This document shows positions 1-8,675 of a DNA stretch of 46,355 bases, one piece after another; position 1 is the stretch's first letter; every line of letters starts with the position of its first letter. Source of the stretch: Thermus arciformis (GTDB lineage: Bacteria; Deinococcota; Deinococci; Deinococcales; Thermaceae); contig NZ_FNBC01000018.1 of the NCBI RefSeq assembly GCF_900102145.1, forward strand, positions 1 through 46,355, written 5' to 3'. The translations under genes and the position numbers were made by a program. Under the pieces are notes generated by a model, which was not told the origin of the DNA, searched no databases, and worked only from the letters and a program-made list of their open reading frames with translations.

Positions 1-403
1 GGGGTTGCGCCTTGGGGTCCGGGAGTGGCTGATTGTGGCTACGGACCTGGACCCTCACCGGGTGCTGGAGGTGTACGGGCTCAGGTGGGGGATAGAGCGG
101 CTCTTTGGGGCCCTGAAGGGGCGGGGATTTGACCTGGAGGCCACGCACGTGACGCGGGGGGAGAGGCTTTCGCGGCTTTTGGTCCCCTTGAGCCTGGCCT
201 TCGTGTGGGCGTTTCGGACGGGGCTTGTGCTGCACCGGGTGCGTCCGGTGAGGCCCAAGAAGCACGGGAGGCTGGGACAGAGCCTCTTCCGGGCGGGGCT
301 GGACCTGCTCACCCTTTGGGCGCTTGCCCTCTGGGGTGCAGGGGGAGGAAGGCGCGGAAGTCCCTTGGGGTTATGCCCTATGGAGGTTTTGACGTGTACA
401 TAG
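1..403 (+). CDS. IS4-family transposase, C-terminal part (runs off left edge)
   Basis: The frame is open at the left edge, so only the last ~133 residues of a DDE transposase are seen. Near residues 24-39 of the fragment is Y-x2-RW-x-IE-x2-F-x2-LK, the Y-R-E-K signature around the catalytic Glu of IS4-type transposases. The frame then runs through a Leu-rich segment and ends in VLTCT, much like the natural end of many IS4 transposases, so the 3' end is probably intact. The IS right end must lie close after the stop, because the reverse-strand lipoprotein frame becomes protein-like again from about 404. I could not identify the terminal inverted repeat with the other end missing. Confidence 0.8.
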   Translation, partial: GLRLGVREWLIVATDLDPHRVLEVYGLRWGIERLFGALKGRGFDLEATHVTRGERLSRLLVPLSLAFVWAFRTGLVLHRVRPVRPKKHGRLGQSLFRAGLDLLTLWALALWGAGGGRRGSPLGLCPMEVLTCT

Positions 404-1311
404 GTCCACTGGTAATAGTAACCTGCCCAGGCTGAGCTTTCGCACCCCATACTCCCGTAGGCCACGCTCATGCACTGGGAAGTGGGCCAACCCGAGTCGT
501 AGCAAGGTGGGGGCCAGTCGCTCGCCGCCCTGGCGCTAGTTCGGGTTTCCACCTGGCCCCAGATGAGGCTTTCGGTAGAGCAGCTGGCGGTAGCGTAGGC
601 CTTAGCCCCAGGAGAGGCCGTAGTGGGCATGGCCGAGGCCGCCAGGCTACAAGAGGGGAAAAGGGAGTGAGGGCCCAGGTACTGAACCAGGAGGGAAAAG
701 GTGTCCGGGCCCACCACCATTCCCCCGTCGGGGGTCTTGAGCTCCGGGGGCAATCCCTGGAAGCCTCCACCCCCGGGGAGGTTCTCCGGACCATACCGTT
801 TCACCTGCCTCACGATTTCCCTCAGCTTCGCCCTAAGTTCCTGGCGTTGCAGTTCCCCAAGAGGAAGAGGAATCCGGCTCAAGAAGATGTTTTCCAAGAC
901 GCTTACCACAAGCTCCTCATCCGACCAAAGGGCGTGCTGCTCCTTTACAAAGCGGAGCTGTTCCTCCCAGAATGCCTTTTCCTCGGGGATGGCTTGGGCC
1001 ATTTTCCCTTGGGCGTATGCAGCGAACTTCTGCACGCTCTCCTCGGTGAAGAGGGCTGGCGAAAATTCCATATCAACCCTCCCCTCCTCCTCCCGGTACC
1101 AGATTCCGGGGGCGAGTTCCGTCCAGGCACCGGATTCTCTCTGGGAAGATGTTGCGGTTGCCGCTCCCCGCCCACAGCCCGCAAAAAGCCCAGAGAGAAC
1201 GACCAGGAGCGCCAAGGACACCCTTGGAATCCAGGCGAAGGGGCTCCCGTGAACCCGCCGCGTCCGGCCGCCGACCTCGGCTTCCCGCACCCCCTTGCGC
1301 ACCTTCTTCAC
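404..1311 (-). pseudogene. Secreted lipoprotein gene, 3' end cut off by the IS4-type element
   Basis: GTG start at 1311 after a GGAAGGGGGG Shine-Dalgarno. The N-terminus has a long basic region, a hydrophobic stretch (about residues 31-44) and lipobox FAGC with the acylated Cys at 46, so the product should be an outer-surface lipoprotein. The body holds a charged, probably helical part (residues ~60-180) and then a Cys-, Ser- and aromatic-rich part with short spaced Cys. I do not recognise the family. The frame continues into the IS to position 55, but from about 403 down it reads only the reverse of the transposase gene, so the native C-terminus is missing. The upstream region carries paired direct-repeat sites (1349-1364 and 1394-1409). 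Fold and function are unknown. Confidence 0.6.
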
Positions 1312-1331
1312 CCCCCTTCCAAGTTAACCCC

Positions 1332-1409
1332 AGGATAGCAGGGGGAAGGTAACGCCCGCGTAACTCAGGAAGCTCTCATAAAGACTCCAGGGCGTTACGC
1401 GGAGGTTAC
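1332..1409 (-). promoter_or_regulatory. Promoter of the lipoprotein gene with two GTTAC-N6-GTTAC sites
   Basis: On the minus strand a -10-like TATCCT lies at 1337-1332. Where the -35 should be sits GTTAC-N6-GTTAC (1364-1349). A second GTTAC-N6-GTTAC in the opposite orientation is at 1394-1409. Direct half-sites with an 11-bp period are typical of OmpR/PhoB-class response regulators (known for the family). Placement over the -35 suggests an activator (inference). Confidence 0.45.
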
Positions 1410-1513
1410 GTGGGCCGGGGTAGCGCCTGTAGCTTCTCCTCGCCCTCCTCGGGGGTTCTGGAATGTTTCCCCAGTGCCTCGCCCCCCACTGCCCGCCTCC
1501 GGGGCTTGGGCTC

Positions 1514-1614
1514 TAAGCGCCACTTCGGCTTTGCAACATGGGATGCCCAAGCCGGGGCTGTGGGAATACCTTTTGGGGCCCCCACCGCGGCCAAAGCTGC
1601 GGTGGGGTACCTTA
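1514..1614 (-). repeat. Dispersed TA-flanked hairpin element, copy A
   Basis: Read on the minus strand it starts CTAAGGTACCCC, has the GC-rich hairpin (arms 1596-1607 and 1580-1591, 11 Watson-Crick pairs of 12), then GGGGGCCCCAAAAGG and the conserved tail with CCCATGTTGC, ending GCTTAG. The TA at each end is at 1514-1515 and 1613-1614. Its CTAAG edge supplies the TAA stop of the regulator gene at 1612. It matches copy B over its whole length. Confidence 0.85.
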
Positions 1615-3075
1615 GAGGCCCCACTCCCTCCTGAGCCTTTCCACCCGGGCCTGGGCGATGGGAAGGCGGGGGTCTTGGGAGGGTAGCCTCTCCAGGAGGG
1701 CCTCCCAGACCCCCAGGTCCTCCCCCAGGCGCTCGGCCAGGAGGAAGAGGCTTTCCACCTCGCCCTGGGCCAAGACCGCCCGCCTCAGGGCCTCTTCCAG
1801 CTCCGCCCTCAGGGCCTCCACCCCCGGGGCCTGGCTCTGGGGGAGGAGGGGGCCCCGGTAGCGGGCAAGGGCCCCGCTCAGGTCTCCTTGACGCAGGGCC
1901 CCCCATACCTCCAAGAAGTCCGCCTGTAGGGCCTGGGCCAGGCGGTAGGGCCGGCTTTCCACGGCAAGCCCCCGTTGCCTCAGGCGGAGCACCTCCATGC
2001 GGAGGGCGGGCCCGTTGGCCTCCCCGTAGAGGGCCAGGGCCAGCTCCTCCCCCCTCCACCCCTCCTTCCGGGCGAGGAGGAGGACGAGGAGCTCCGCCTG
2101 GCGCAGGGGGAGGGGCTTGCCCCCAAGCCTTGGCTCTCCCAGGGCCTGGAAGTAGGCCGAGGGGCTTGCGGCCCAGAGGAGCTCCTGCCCCCTCCGGGAG
2201 AGCTCTCCCAGGAGGGGATGGGGCCTTCCCAGGAAGAGGAGGCCCCGCATGGCCTCCTCCGCCACCTCCTCCAGGAGGAGGGGCAGGGTCTTGGCCACCC
2301 CTTCCTCGTCCTCCCGGTAGAGCCCTTCGGCCAAGGCGAGGAGGGCCTGGGTGAGGGGCTCCTTGGCCCAGGGCCTCGCCGCCAGGAGGAAGGGGAGGAC
2401 CTCCTTCCCCAGGAGGCGCACCCCGGCGGGGGCGAGGTAGGGAAGGGCGGGAAGAGGGGCCTCGTCCAGGGCCTTCCGCAGGTAGGCCCTCCCCGAGGCC
2501 TCCTCCCCCTGGAGGAAGCGCAGGTGGGCCATGAGGAAGCGGGCGTAGAGCCCCGTGCCCCCCTCCAGGGCCAGGAGTTCCACCTGCCGGAGGAGGTCGG
2601 GAAGGGGAGGGTCCTCCTCGGCGAGGAGGGCGAGCCAGGCCCACTCCAGGAGGGCGAAGGGGCCAAAGCCCCGGGCAAGGGCAAGAGCGGCGTAGCCCAG
2701 GGCCTCCCTGAGGCGGCCAAGCCCCCTTAGGGCGCGGGCCAGGGCGAAGGCGAGGCGGGCCTCGGCCTTGGGGTCTCCCTGGAAGCGGTGGAGGGCCTCT
2801 TCCAGGGCCAGGGCCCCCGCCTTTGGAGGGAGGGCCAGGCCCAGGTGGTAGAGGGTGAGGGGGGTCTGGGCCCTTCAGGCGGCCTCCAGGGCCAGGGCGC
2901 GGTAGGCCCGAAGGTTCCCCTTACGGGCCTCTACGAAGCCTAGAAGGGCCAGGCGCTCGGCCTCCGGGAGGCCTTCTTGGGAAGTTTGGAGGAGGGCTTC
3001 CGCCTCCCGGTCCCGCCCTTCCTCCAGGAGGCGGAGGGCGGGGGCCAGGGGGCTTGCCGGGAAATCCAGGGCCAT
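1612..3075 (-). pseudogene. TPR/BTAD (SARP-like) transcriptional regulator interrupted by an in-frame TGA
   Basis: One frame runs from ATG 3075 to TAA 1612 (about 487 codons) with a single stop, a TGA at 2877-2875 (codon 67). No other stop occurs in between, and both sides have the same composition and helical, Leu/Ala-rich character, so this is one gene with a nonsense change. The N-terminal part looks like TPR-type helical repeats. Residues ~300-385 resemble the winged-helix DNA-binding domain of SARP-like regulators, and after it comes a BTAD-like helical segment (DFLEVWGALRQGDLSGALARY). A shorter product could start at GTG 2583. The stop codon is provided by repeat copy A. Target genes are unknown. 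It is divergent from the vapBC-like pair. Confidence 0.65.
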
Positions 3076-3150
3076 GGAGCCATTTTAGACGTGTGAGGGC
3101 CTGGGCTTCCGCCCCTGCGGCTCTGACCCTCGAGGTCCGCTGACGACACC

Positions 3151-3176
3151 TACCATATAAGGTGTACAGTGAAGAC
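3151..3176 (+). promoter_or_regulatory. Probable -10 and leader of the antitoxin gene
   Basis: TATAAG at 3156-3161 lies 15 nt before ATG 3177. No convincing -35 is visible. The GTG at 3162 abuts this -10 and is therefore a poor start. Confidence 0.4.
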
Positions 3177-3401
3177 ATGGAGAAGACGACCCTCTACCTC
3201 CCCCCTGAGCTTCACCGCGCCCTAAAGGAGGCCGCGCGGCGGGAGGGCAAAAGCCAGGCAGAGCTCATCCGGGAGGCCTTGGCCGCTTACCTTACCCAGC
3301 GCCAAAGACCCGCCCTTCGTTCCCTAGGCGTGGGCGAGGACGAGGAGCTCTCCGGGCGCGCCTCCGAGGGGTGGCTGGAAAGGGTCTGGTCCGAGCGATG
3401 A
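3177..3401 (+). CDS. Ribbon-helix-helix antitoxin (VapB/CopG-like)
   Basis: A 74-residue protein. Residues 1-45 fit a ribbon-helix-helix DNA-binding fold: a beta strand KTTLYLPP, then helices with the pattern HRALKEAARREGKSQAELIREAL. The C-terminal acidic tail (GEDEEL...WLERVW) is the usual toxin-wrapping segment of VapB-type antitoxins. The stop overlaps the toxin ATG by four bases (ATGA at 3398-3401). The ATG at 3177 is preferred over GTG 3162. The partner toxin is broken, so this is an orphan antitoxin that may still repress its own promoter. Confidence 0.75.
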   Translation: MEKTTLYLPPELHRALKEAARREGKSQAELIREALAAYLTQRQRPALRSLGVGEDEELSGRASEGWLERVWSER

Positions 3402-3893
3402 TCACTCTGGACACCTTCGCCTCTTCGCCCTCCTGAACCGGAAGGACCCGGACCACGGCCGCGTTAAGGCGCTCCTTCTTTCTGATCCGGGTCCCTACCT
3501 GGTGCCCATGGGCATCCTCGCCGAGATCGCCTACCTCGCGGAAAGGCGCCTGAGCCTTGGGGCCCTCGAGGCCTTCCTCCAAGACCTCGAGGCCGGGGCT
3601 TTCTCCCTGGAATGCGGGGAAGAGGACCTGCCCCGGGTCAGGGCGCTCGTGGCCCGGTACCGGGCCCTGCCCTTGGGCTTTGCCGACGCCGCGGTCGTCG
3701 CCGTAAGTACCCCACCGCGGCGAAAGCCGCGGTGGGGGCCCCAAAAGGACCTTCCCAAGCCTTATTTCGGGCGACCCATGTTGCGAAATCAACGTGCAGC
3801 CACTTAGCCGAGCGGAACGGGGGCCTGGTCCTAAGCTTGGACCGGCACTTTCACGTGGTGGCGCAGGAGGGGACCATCCGGGTACTCCCCTAA
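3398..3893 (+). pseudogene. PIN-domain (VapC-like) toxin, broken by a frameshift and an inserted repeat
   Basis: The gene starts MITLDT at 3398, then loses one base near 3415-3420: frame 1 stops at 3436, but the next frame continues LFALLNRKDPDHGRV... through the PIN core to VALVV-type residues before 3703 (GFADAAVVAV). There the 101-bp repeat copy B is inserted. After it the protein resumes as AERNGGLVLSLDRHFHVV and ends at 3893. Removing 3706-3806 gives one continuous PIN domain. The acidic residues expected of the family are recognisable (D5, the E of MGILAEIAYL, the D of GFADAAV, the D of LSLDRHF). The toxin cannot be made as one chain. The last three bases overlap the convergent tpiA stop. 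Confidence 0.85.
3704..3806 (+). repeat. Dispersed TA-flanked hairpin element, copy B (inside the toxin gene)
   Basis: The best-preserved copy. TA at 3704-3705, AGTACCCC, then a perfect 12-bp hairpin (3710-3721 with 3726-3737, GAAA loop), GGGGGCCCCAAAAGG, a tail with CCCATGTTGCGAAATCAACG, and CCACT followed by TA at 3805-3806. The insertion adds 101 bp, shifts the frame, and the element's own TAG ends the truncated toxin at 3807. Perfect removal of the element plus one TA restores the PIN reading frame, so the TA is most simply a target-site duplication. Confidence 0.9.
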
Positions 3894-4642
3894 CCCGCGA
3901 TCCGGAGGAGGGCGAGGAAGCTTTCCAGCTCTAGGCTCGCCCCGCCCACGAGCCCCCCGTCCACGTTGGGCATGGAGAGGAGGTCGGCGAAGTTCTTGGG
4001 GTTCACACTCCCCCCGTAGAGGACGCGCACCCGGCTCGCGAAGGCCTCCCCGTACCGCTCGGCGAGGGCCTTGCGGATCTCCTGGTGCATGGCCTCGGCG
4101 TCCTCGGGGGTGGCGTTCTTCCCGGTGCCGATGGCCCACACGGGCTCGTAGGCGATGACCAGGCGCTCGGGGGCGTTGGGCTCCACCCCCTCGAGGCTCC
4201 CTAGGAGTTGCCTCAAGGTGTAGGGCACAGCCTCACCCCTCTCCCGCACCTCCAAGGGTTCCCCCACGCAGAGGATGGGGGTGATCCCCTCCTCCAGAAG
4301 CCTCTTGGCCTTCTCCGCCACCAAGGCGTCCGTCTCCCCGTGGTAGCGCCTTCTCTCCGAGTGGCCCACGATGGCGTAGCGGCAGCCGAGGTCGGCAAGC
4401 ATCCGCGCCGAGACCTCCCCCGTGTAGGCCCCCTCCTTGTGGGCGGAGACGTCCTGGGCTCCGTAGCCCACCTGGGTTTCGGCCAACACCTCCTTGGCCG
4501 CGGGGAGGATGGGGAAGGCGGGGAGGACGGCGGCCTCCGACTGCAAGGGGGGAAGGAGCCTCCTGAGCTCGGCGAACCACACCCGGGCCTCGGAGGGGGT
4601 CTTGTGCATCTTCCAGTTGCCCGCCACAAGGACGCGCCGCAT
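3890..4642 (-). CDS. tpiA: Triose-phosphate isomerase
   Basis: Interconverts dihydroxyacetone phosphate and glyceraldehyde 3-phosphate in glycolysis; cytoplasmic. 250 residues, normal length. N9-W-K11 (substrate-binding Lys), catalytic H94 in IVGHSERR, and catalytic E166 in [10 protein letters not shown] are all present, as is the phosphate-binding VLYGGSV and GGLVGGASL near the C-terminus. It is the last gene of gap-pgk-tpiA, six bases after the pgk stop, so it is surely co-transcribed. Its TAG stop overlaps the end of the convergent, broken PIN gene. Confidence 0.97.
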   Translation of the reverse strand: MRRVLVAGNWKMHKTPSEARVWFAELRRLLPPLQSEAAVLPAFPILPAAKEVLAETQVGYGAQDVSAHKEGAYTGEVSARMLADLGCRYAIVGHSERRRYHGETDALVAEKAKRLLEEGITPILCVGEPLEVRERGEAVPYTLRQLLGSLEGVEPNAPERLVIAYEPVWAIGTGKNATPEDAEAMHQEIRKALAERYGEAFASRVRVLYGGSVNPKNFADLLSMPNVDGGLVGGASLELESFLALLRIAG

Positions 4643-4648
4643 GGCCAG

Positions 4649-5818
4649 CTACTTCAAGACCTCAATCCCCGGGAGGGTGCCCTTCTCCAAGAACTCCAGG
4701 CTGGCCCCACCCCCGGTGGACACGTGGCTGAAGCGGTCTTTCAGGCCCAGGCGGTTCACCGCCGCCACCGAGTCGCCCCCGCCCACCACGGTGAAGGCCC
4801 CCTCGAGGCTCGCGATGGCCCGCCCCACGGCCAGGGTCCCCTCGTCAAAGGGGGGCACCTCAAAGACCCCCATGGGCCCGTTCCAAAAGACCGTCCTCGC
4901 CCCCTCCAGGGCCCGGGCGAAGGCCTCCCGGGTCTTGGGGCCGATGTCTAGCCCCATGTAGGGGATGGGAATGGCCTCCGCAGGGAAGAGGCGGGTCTCC
5001 ACCCCCGCCTCAATGCGCTCCGCCGCCACCACGTCCTCGGGGAGGTAAACCCGAACCCCCAAGCCCTCGGCCCGCCGCAGGAGGTCTTGGGCCAGGTCCA
5101 GCCGGTCCTCCTCCACCAGGCTCTTCCCCACCTCCTTCCCCAAGGCCTTGAGGAAGGTGAAGGCCATGGCCCCGCCGATGAGGAGGCGGTCTATGCGGGG
5201 AAGGAGGCTCTCAATGACCCCGATCTTGTCCGAGACCTTGGCCCCGCCGAGCACCACAGCATAGGGCCTTTCCGGGTCCTGGAGGAGGCGGGAGAGGGCC
5301 TTCACCTCCTTCTCCATGAGGAAGCCGGCGTAGGCGGGGAGAAGCCTCGCCACCCCCACCACGCTGGCGTGGGCCCGGTGGGCGCTCCCGAAGGCGTCCA
5401 GGACGAAAGCCTCCCCGAGCCGGGCGTACCGGGCGGCAAGCTCCGGGTCGTTCTTCTCCTCCCCCGGCTCAAAGCGCACGTTCTCCAGGAGGAGGACCTC
5501 CCCGGGCCTCAGGGCCTCCGCCTCCCGCCTGGCCTCCTCCGAGCCCGGAAGGAAGGGGGCGAAGCGGGCCTCGGGAATGTGGGCCTTCAGCGCCTCCCCC
5601 ACGGGGGCCAGGGAGTGCTTGGGGTCAGGCCCCTTGGGGCGGCCCAGGTGGGAGAGGAGGACGAGGGAAGCCCCGCCCTCCAGGAGGTGGCGGAGGGTGG
5701 GGAGGCTTTCCAGGATGCGGGTCTCGTCCTGGACCTTCCCCCCTTGGATGGGGACGTTATAGTCCACCCGCACCAGGACCCGCTTGCCCTTGGGGTCCAG
5801 GTCCAAAAGGGTGCGCAT
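4649..5818 (-). CDS. pgk: Phosphoglycerate kinase
   Basis: Transfers phosphate from 1,3-bisphosphoglycerate to ADP. 389 residues, the usual bacterial length. The N-terminal substrate domain starts with the family signature LVRVDYNVP (residues 15-23). The nucleotide domain has [10 protein letters not shown] in the middle and the C-terminal glycine loops GGGDSVAAV and [12 protein letters not shown]. The ATG directly follows the gap TAG with no gap, and tpiA starts six bases after its stop. Confidence 0.97.
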   Translation of the reverse strand: MRTLLDLDPKGKRVLVRVDYNVPIQGGKVQDETRILESLPTLRHLLEGGASLVLLSHLGRPKGPDPKHSLAPVGEALKAHIPEARFAPFLPGSEEARREAEALRPGEVLLLENVRFEPGEEKNDPELAARYARLGEAFVLDAFGSAHRAHASVVGVARLLPAYAGFLMEKEVKALSRLLQDPERPYAVVLGGAKVSDKIGVIESLLPRIDRLLIGGAMAFTFLKALGKEVGKSLVEEDRLDLAQDLLRRAEGLGVRVYLPEDVVAAERIEAGVETRLFPAEAIPIPYMGLDIGPKTREAFARALEGARTVFWNGPMGVFEVPPFDEGTLAVGRAIASLEGAFTVVGGGDSVAAVNRLGLKDRFSHVSTGGGASLEFLEKGTLPGIEVLK

Positions 5819-6844
<1,026 letters not shown>

Positions 6845-6856
6845 TTAGCCCCCGCC

Positions 6857-6893
6857 TTGACACGTCAACCGAAAACCCATAGCTTGGTTGACG
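6857..6893 (+). promoter_or_regulatory. bioY promoter with BirA-like biotin operator
   Basis: TTGACA (6857-6862), 17-nt spacer, TAGCTT (6880-6885). Overlapping it is the inverted repeat CGTCAACC-N15-GGTTGACG (6863-6870 and 6886-6893). Half-sites of the form GTnAACC-N14/16-GGTTnAC are the known BirA biotin operator (E. coli TTGTAAACC...GGTTTACAA). The position, spanning the -10, would repress when biotin is plentiful. Seen: the repeat. Inferred: BirA binding. Confidence 0.65.
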
Positions 6894-6925
6894 ACCCGCC
6901 TAGGGCGGGAAAAGGAGGCGAAAGC

Positions 6926-7531
6926 GTGAAGACCGAGGTGTTGCCCTACACCCCCCTTATGAAGACCCTCTGGTCCCAAAGGACCCTGGCCCGGGACCTC
7001 CTCCTCATCCTTGCGGGAAGCCTCTTCGTGGCCCTCACCGCCCAGATCGCCCTCCCCCTCCCCTTCACCCCGGTGCCCATCACCGGCCAGACCCTGGGGG
7101 TGCTCCTGGTGGGGGCGGCTTTGGGAAGCCGCCTGGGCTTCCTCGCCCTCCTCGCCTACCTCCTGGAGGGGGCCATGGGCCTTCCCGTCTTCGCCGGGGG
7201 CACGGGCGGGCTCGCCAAAATCCTAGGGCCCACCGGGGGGTTCCTCCTCGCCTTCCCCCTGGCGGCGGGCCTGGTGGGGCTTTTGGTGGAGCGCTTTGGC
7301 CTGGACCGAAGCTTCCTCGGCACCCTCCTCGCCATGCTCCTGGGGAACGCCCTCCTCTACCTCGTGGGGCTTCCCTGGCTTGCCGCCTGGCTCATGGGGG
7401 CGGGGAAGTTCGGGGGCGTTTCCGCCCTCCTCACCATGGGGCTTTTCCCCTTCATCCCCGGGGACCTGGTGAAGGCGGTGTTGGCCGCCCTCCTCCTCCC
7501 CACCGCCTGGCGCTTCCTGGGCCAAAGGTAG
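6926..7531 (+). CDS. bioY: Biotin transporter BioY (ECF S component)
   Basis: Integral membrane substrate-binding unit for biotin uptake; in ECF systems it works with EcfA/EcfT, which are not in this window. 201 residues with about six hydrophobic segments. The BioY hallmark QIALPLPFTPVPITGQTLGV follows the first helix. The start is GTG 6926 after AAAAGGAGG; the same frame is open far upstream, but only this start has a Shine-Dalgarno and follows the promoter. A BirA-like operator overlaps the promoter. The stop abuts the ATG of the next gene (7532), so at least the nitrilase-like gene is co-transcribed. Confidence 0.92.
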   Translation: MKTEVLPYTPLMKTLWSQRTLARDLLLILAGSLFVALTAQIALPLPFTPVPITGQTLGVLLVGAALGSRLGFLALLAYLLEGAMGLPVFAGGTGGLAKILGPTGGFLLAFPLAAGLVGLLVERFGLDRSFLGTLLAMLLGNALLYLVGLPWLAAWLMGAGKFGGVSALLTMGLFPFIPGDLVKAVLAALLLPTAWRFLGQR

Positions 7532-8239
7532 ATGCGCCTCGCCCTGGCCCACCTGGCCAAGCGGGAAAGCCTAGGGGAGCTCCTCCAAGCCCTCCGCCCC
7601 CTGGCCCAGGAGGCCCGGGAGCGGGGGGCAGGGCTTTTGCTCCTTCCCGAGCTCGTTCTGGGCAAACGGGAGGCGCCTGGCCTCCCCCAGGCCCTGGGGG
7701 AGCTGGCGGAGGAGGCGGGGCTTCTCCTCCTCGCGGGGCACCTTTTGGAAGGGCAAAACCGCCTGCAGGCCTTCCCCCAAGGCCCCGCCTACGCCAAGCT
7801 CCACCTCTACCGGGCGGAAGGGGAAGAGGGGGACGAGGGCCTCCGCCCTGGGGAAAGGCCCGTCTTCCTCCCCTGGGGAGGAAAGGTCTTCGGGCTTGCC
7901 CTCTGCTACGACCTGGACTTCCCCGAGCTCTTCCGGGCCTACGCCCTTAGAGGGGCGCAGGGGTTTTTGGTAGGGGCGGCCTGGCCCGGGGCCTACGCCG
8001 GGCTTTTGGAGGTCCTCGCCCGGGCCCGGGCGGCGGAGAACCAGGCCTACCTCTTCCTGGCAAGCCGCGCCGACACGGGAAGCCCCTCCCTCTTCGTCGC
8101 CCCCGACGGGCGGGTCTTGGGGCGGCAGGAAGAGGAAGGCCTCCTCGTGGCCGAGCCCGACTGGGCCTTTTTGGAGGCCTACCGCAAGGAGTACCCCCTC
8201 CTCCAGCACCGCCGGGAAGACCTCTACCGGCTTTGGTAA
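7532..8239 (+). CDS. Carbon-nitrogen hydrolase (nitrilase superfamily)
   Basis: A 235-residue amidase/nitrilase-fold enzyme with the full catalytic triad: E40 (LLPELVL), K89 (YAKLHLY) and C125 (LALCYDLDFPE). Members hydrolyse amides such as omega-amides, deaminated glutathione or N-carbamoyl compounds. The sequence does not settle the substrate. It starts directly after the bioY stop and one base before smpB. Adjacency to bioY makes a biotinamide-type salvage role conceivable, but that is only a guess. Confidence 0.85.
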   Translation: MRLALAHLAKRESLGELLQALRPLAQEARERGAGLLLLPELVLGKREAPGLPQALGELAEEAGLLLLAGHLLEGQNRLQAFPQGPAYAKLHLYRAEGEEGDEGLRPGERPVFLPWGGKVFGLALCYDLDFPELFRAYALRGAQGFLVGAAWPGAYAGLLEVLARARAAENQAYLFLASRADTGSPSLFVAPDGRVLGRQEEEGLLVAEPDWAFLEAYRKEYPLLQHRREDLYRLW

Positions 8240-8240
8240 G

Positions 8241-8675
8241 ATGGCCCCCGTGCTGGAGAACCGCCGCGCGCGGCACGACTACGAGATCCTGGAAACCTAC
8301 GAGGCGGGCATCGCCCTCAAAGGGACCGAGGTGAAGTCCTTAAGGGCGGGGAAGGTGGACTTCACGGGAAGCTTCGCCAAGTTTGAGGACGGCGAGCTTT
8401 ACCTGGAAAACCTTTACATCGCCCCCTACGAAAAAGGCTCCTACACCAACGTGGACCCCCGGCGCAAGCGCAAGCTCCTCCTCCACCGCCACGAGCTCAA
8501 CAAGCTCCGGGGCAAGGTGGAGCAAAGGGGCCTCACCCTCGTCCCCCTGAAGATCTACTTCAACGAGCGGGGCTACGCCAAGGTGCTCCTGGGCCTCGCC
8601 CGGGGGAAGAAGGCTTATGAAAAGCGGCGCGAGGACAAGAAGGAGGCGGTGCGCCGCGCCCTGGAGGAGCTATGA
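8241..8675 (+). CDS. smpB: SsrA (tmRNA)-binding protein SmpB
   Basis: Partner of tmRNA in trans-translation, which rescues stalled ribosomes and tags nascent chains for ClpXP. 144 residues, normal length. Typical features are N-terminal ENRRARHDYEILETYEAGI, GTEVKSLRAG, the loop YEKGSYTNVDPRRKRKLLLH, and a basic C-terminal tail (GKKAYEKRREDKK) that inserts into the empty mRNA channel. The last four bases (ATGA) overlap the amidase start. The tmRNA gene is not in the window; clpX and clpP are, at 34-36 kb. Confidence 0.97.
   Translation: MAPVLENRRARHDYEILETYEAGIALKGTEVKSLRAGKVDFTGSFAKFEDGELYLENLYIAPYEKGSYTNVDPRRKRKLLLHRHELNKLRGKVEQRGLTLVPLKIYFNERGYAKVLLGLARGKKAYEKRREDKKEAVRRALEEL

Noticed and set aside
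55-403. C-terminal part of the minus frame that extends the lipoprotein through the transposase
   Set aside because: It reads the reverse complement of the transposase gene; basic, low-complexity sequence unlike the lipoprotein body.
1406-2644. A 412-codon minus frame, very rich in Pro and Gly
   Set aside because: Shadow of the regulator gene in another frame; composition is that of GC-rich antisense reading.
2875-2877. TGA as selenocysteine or programmed readthrough codon
   Set aside because: The family has no selenoprotein members that I know of and I see no hairpin after the codon that would support it.
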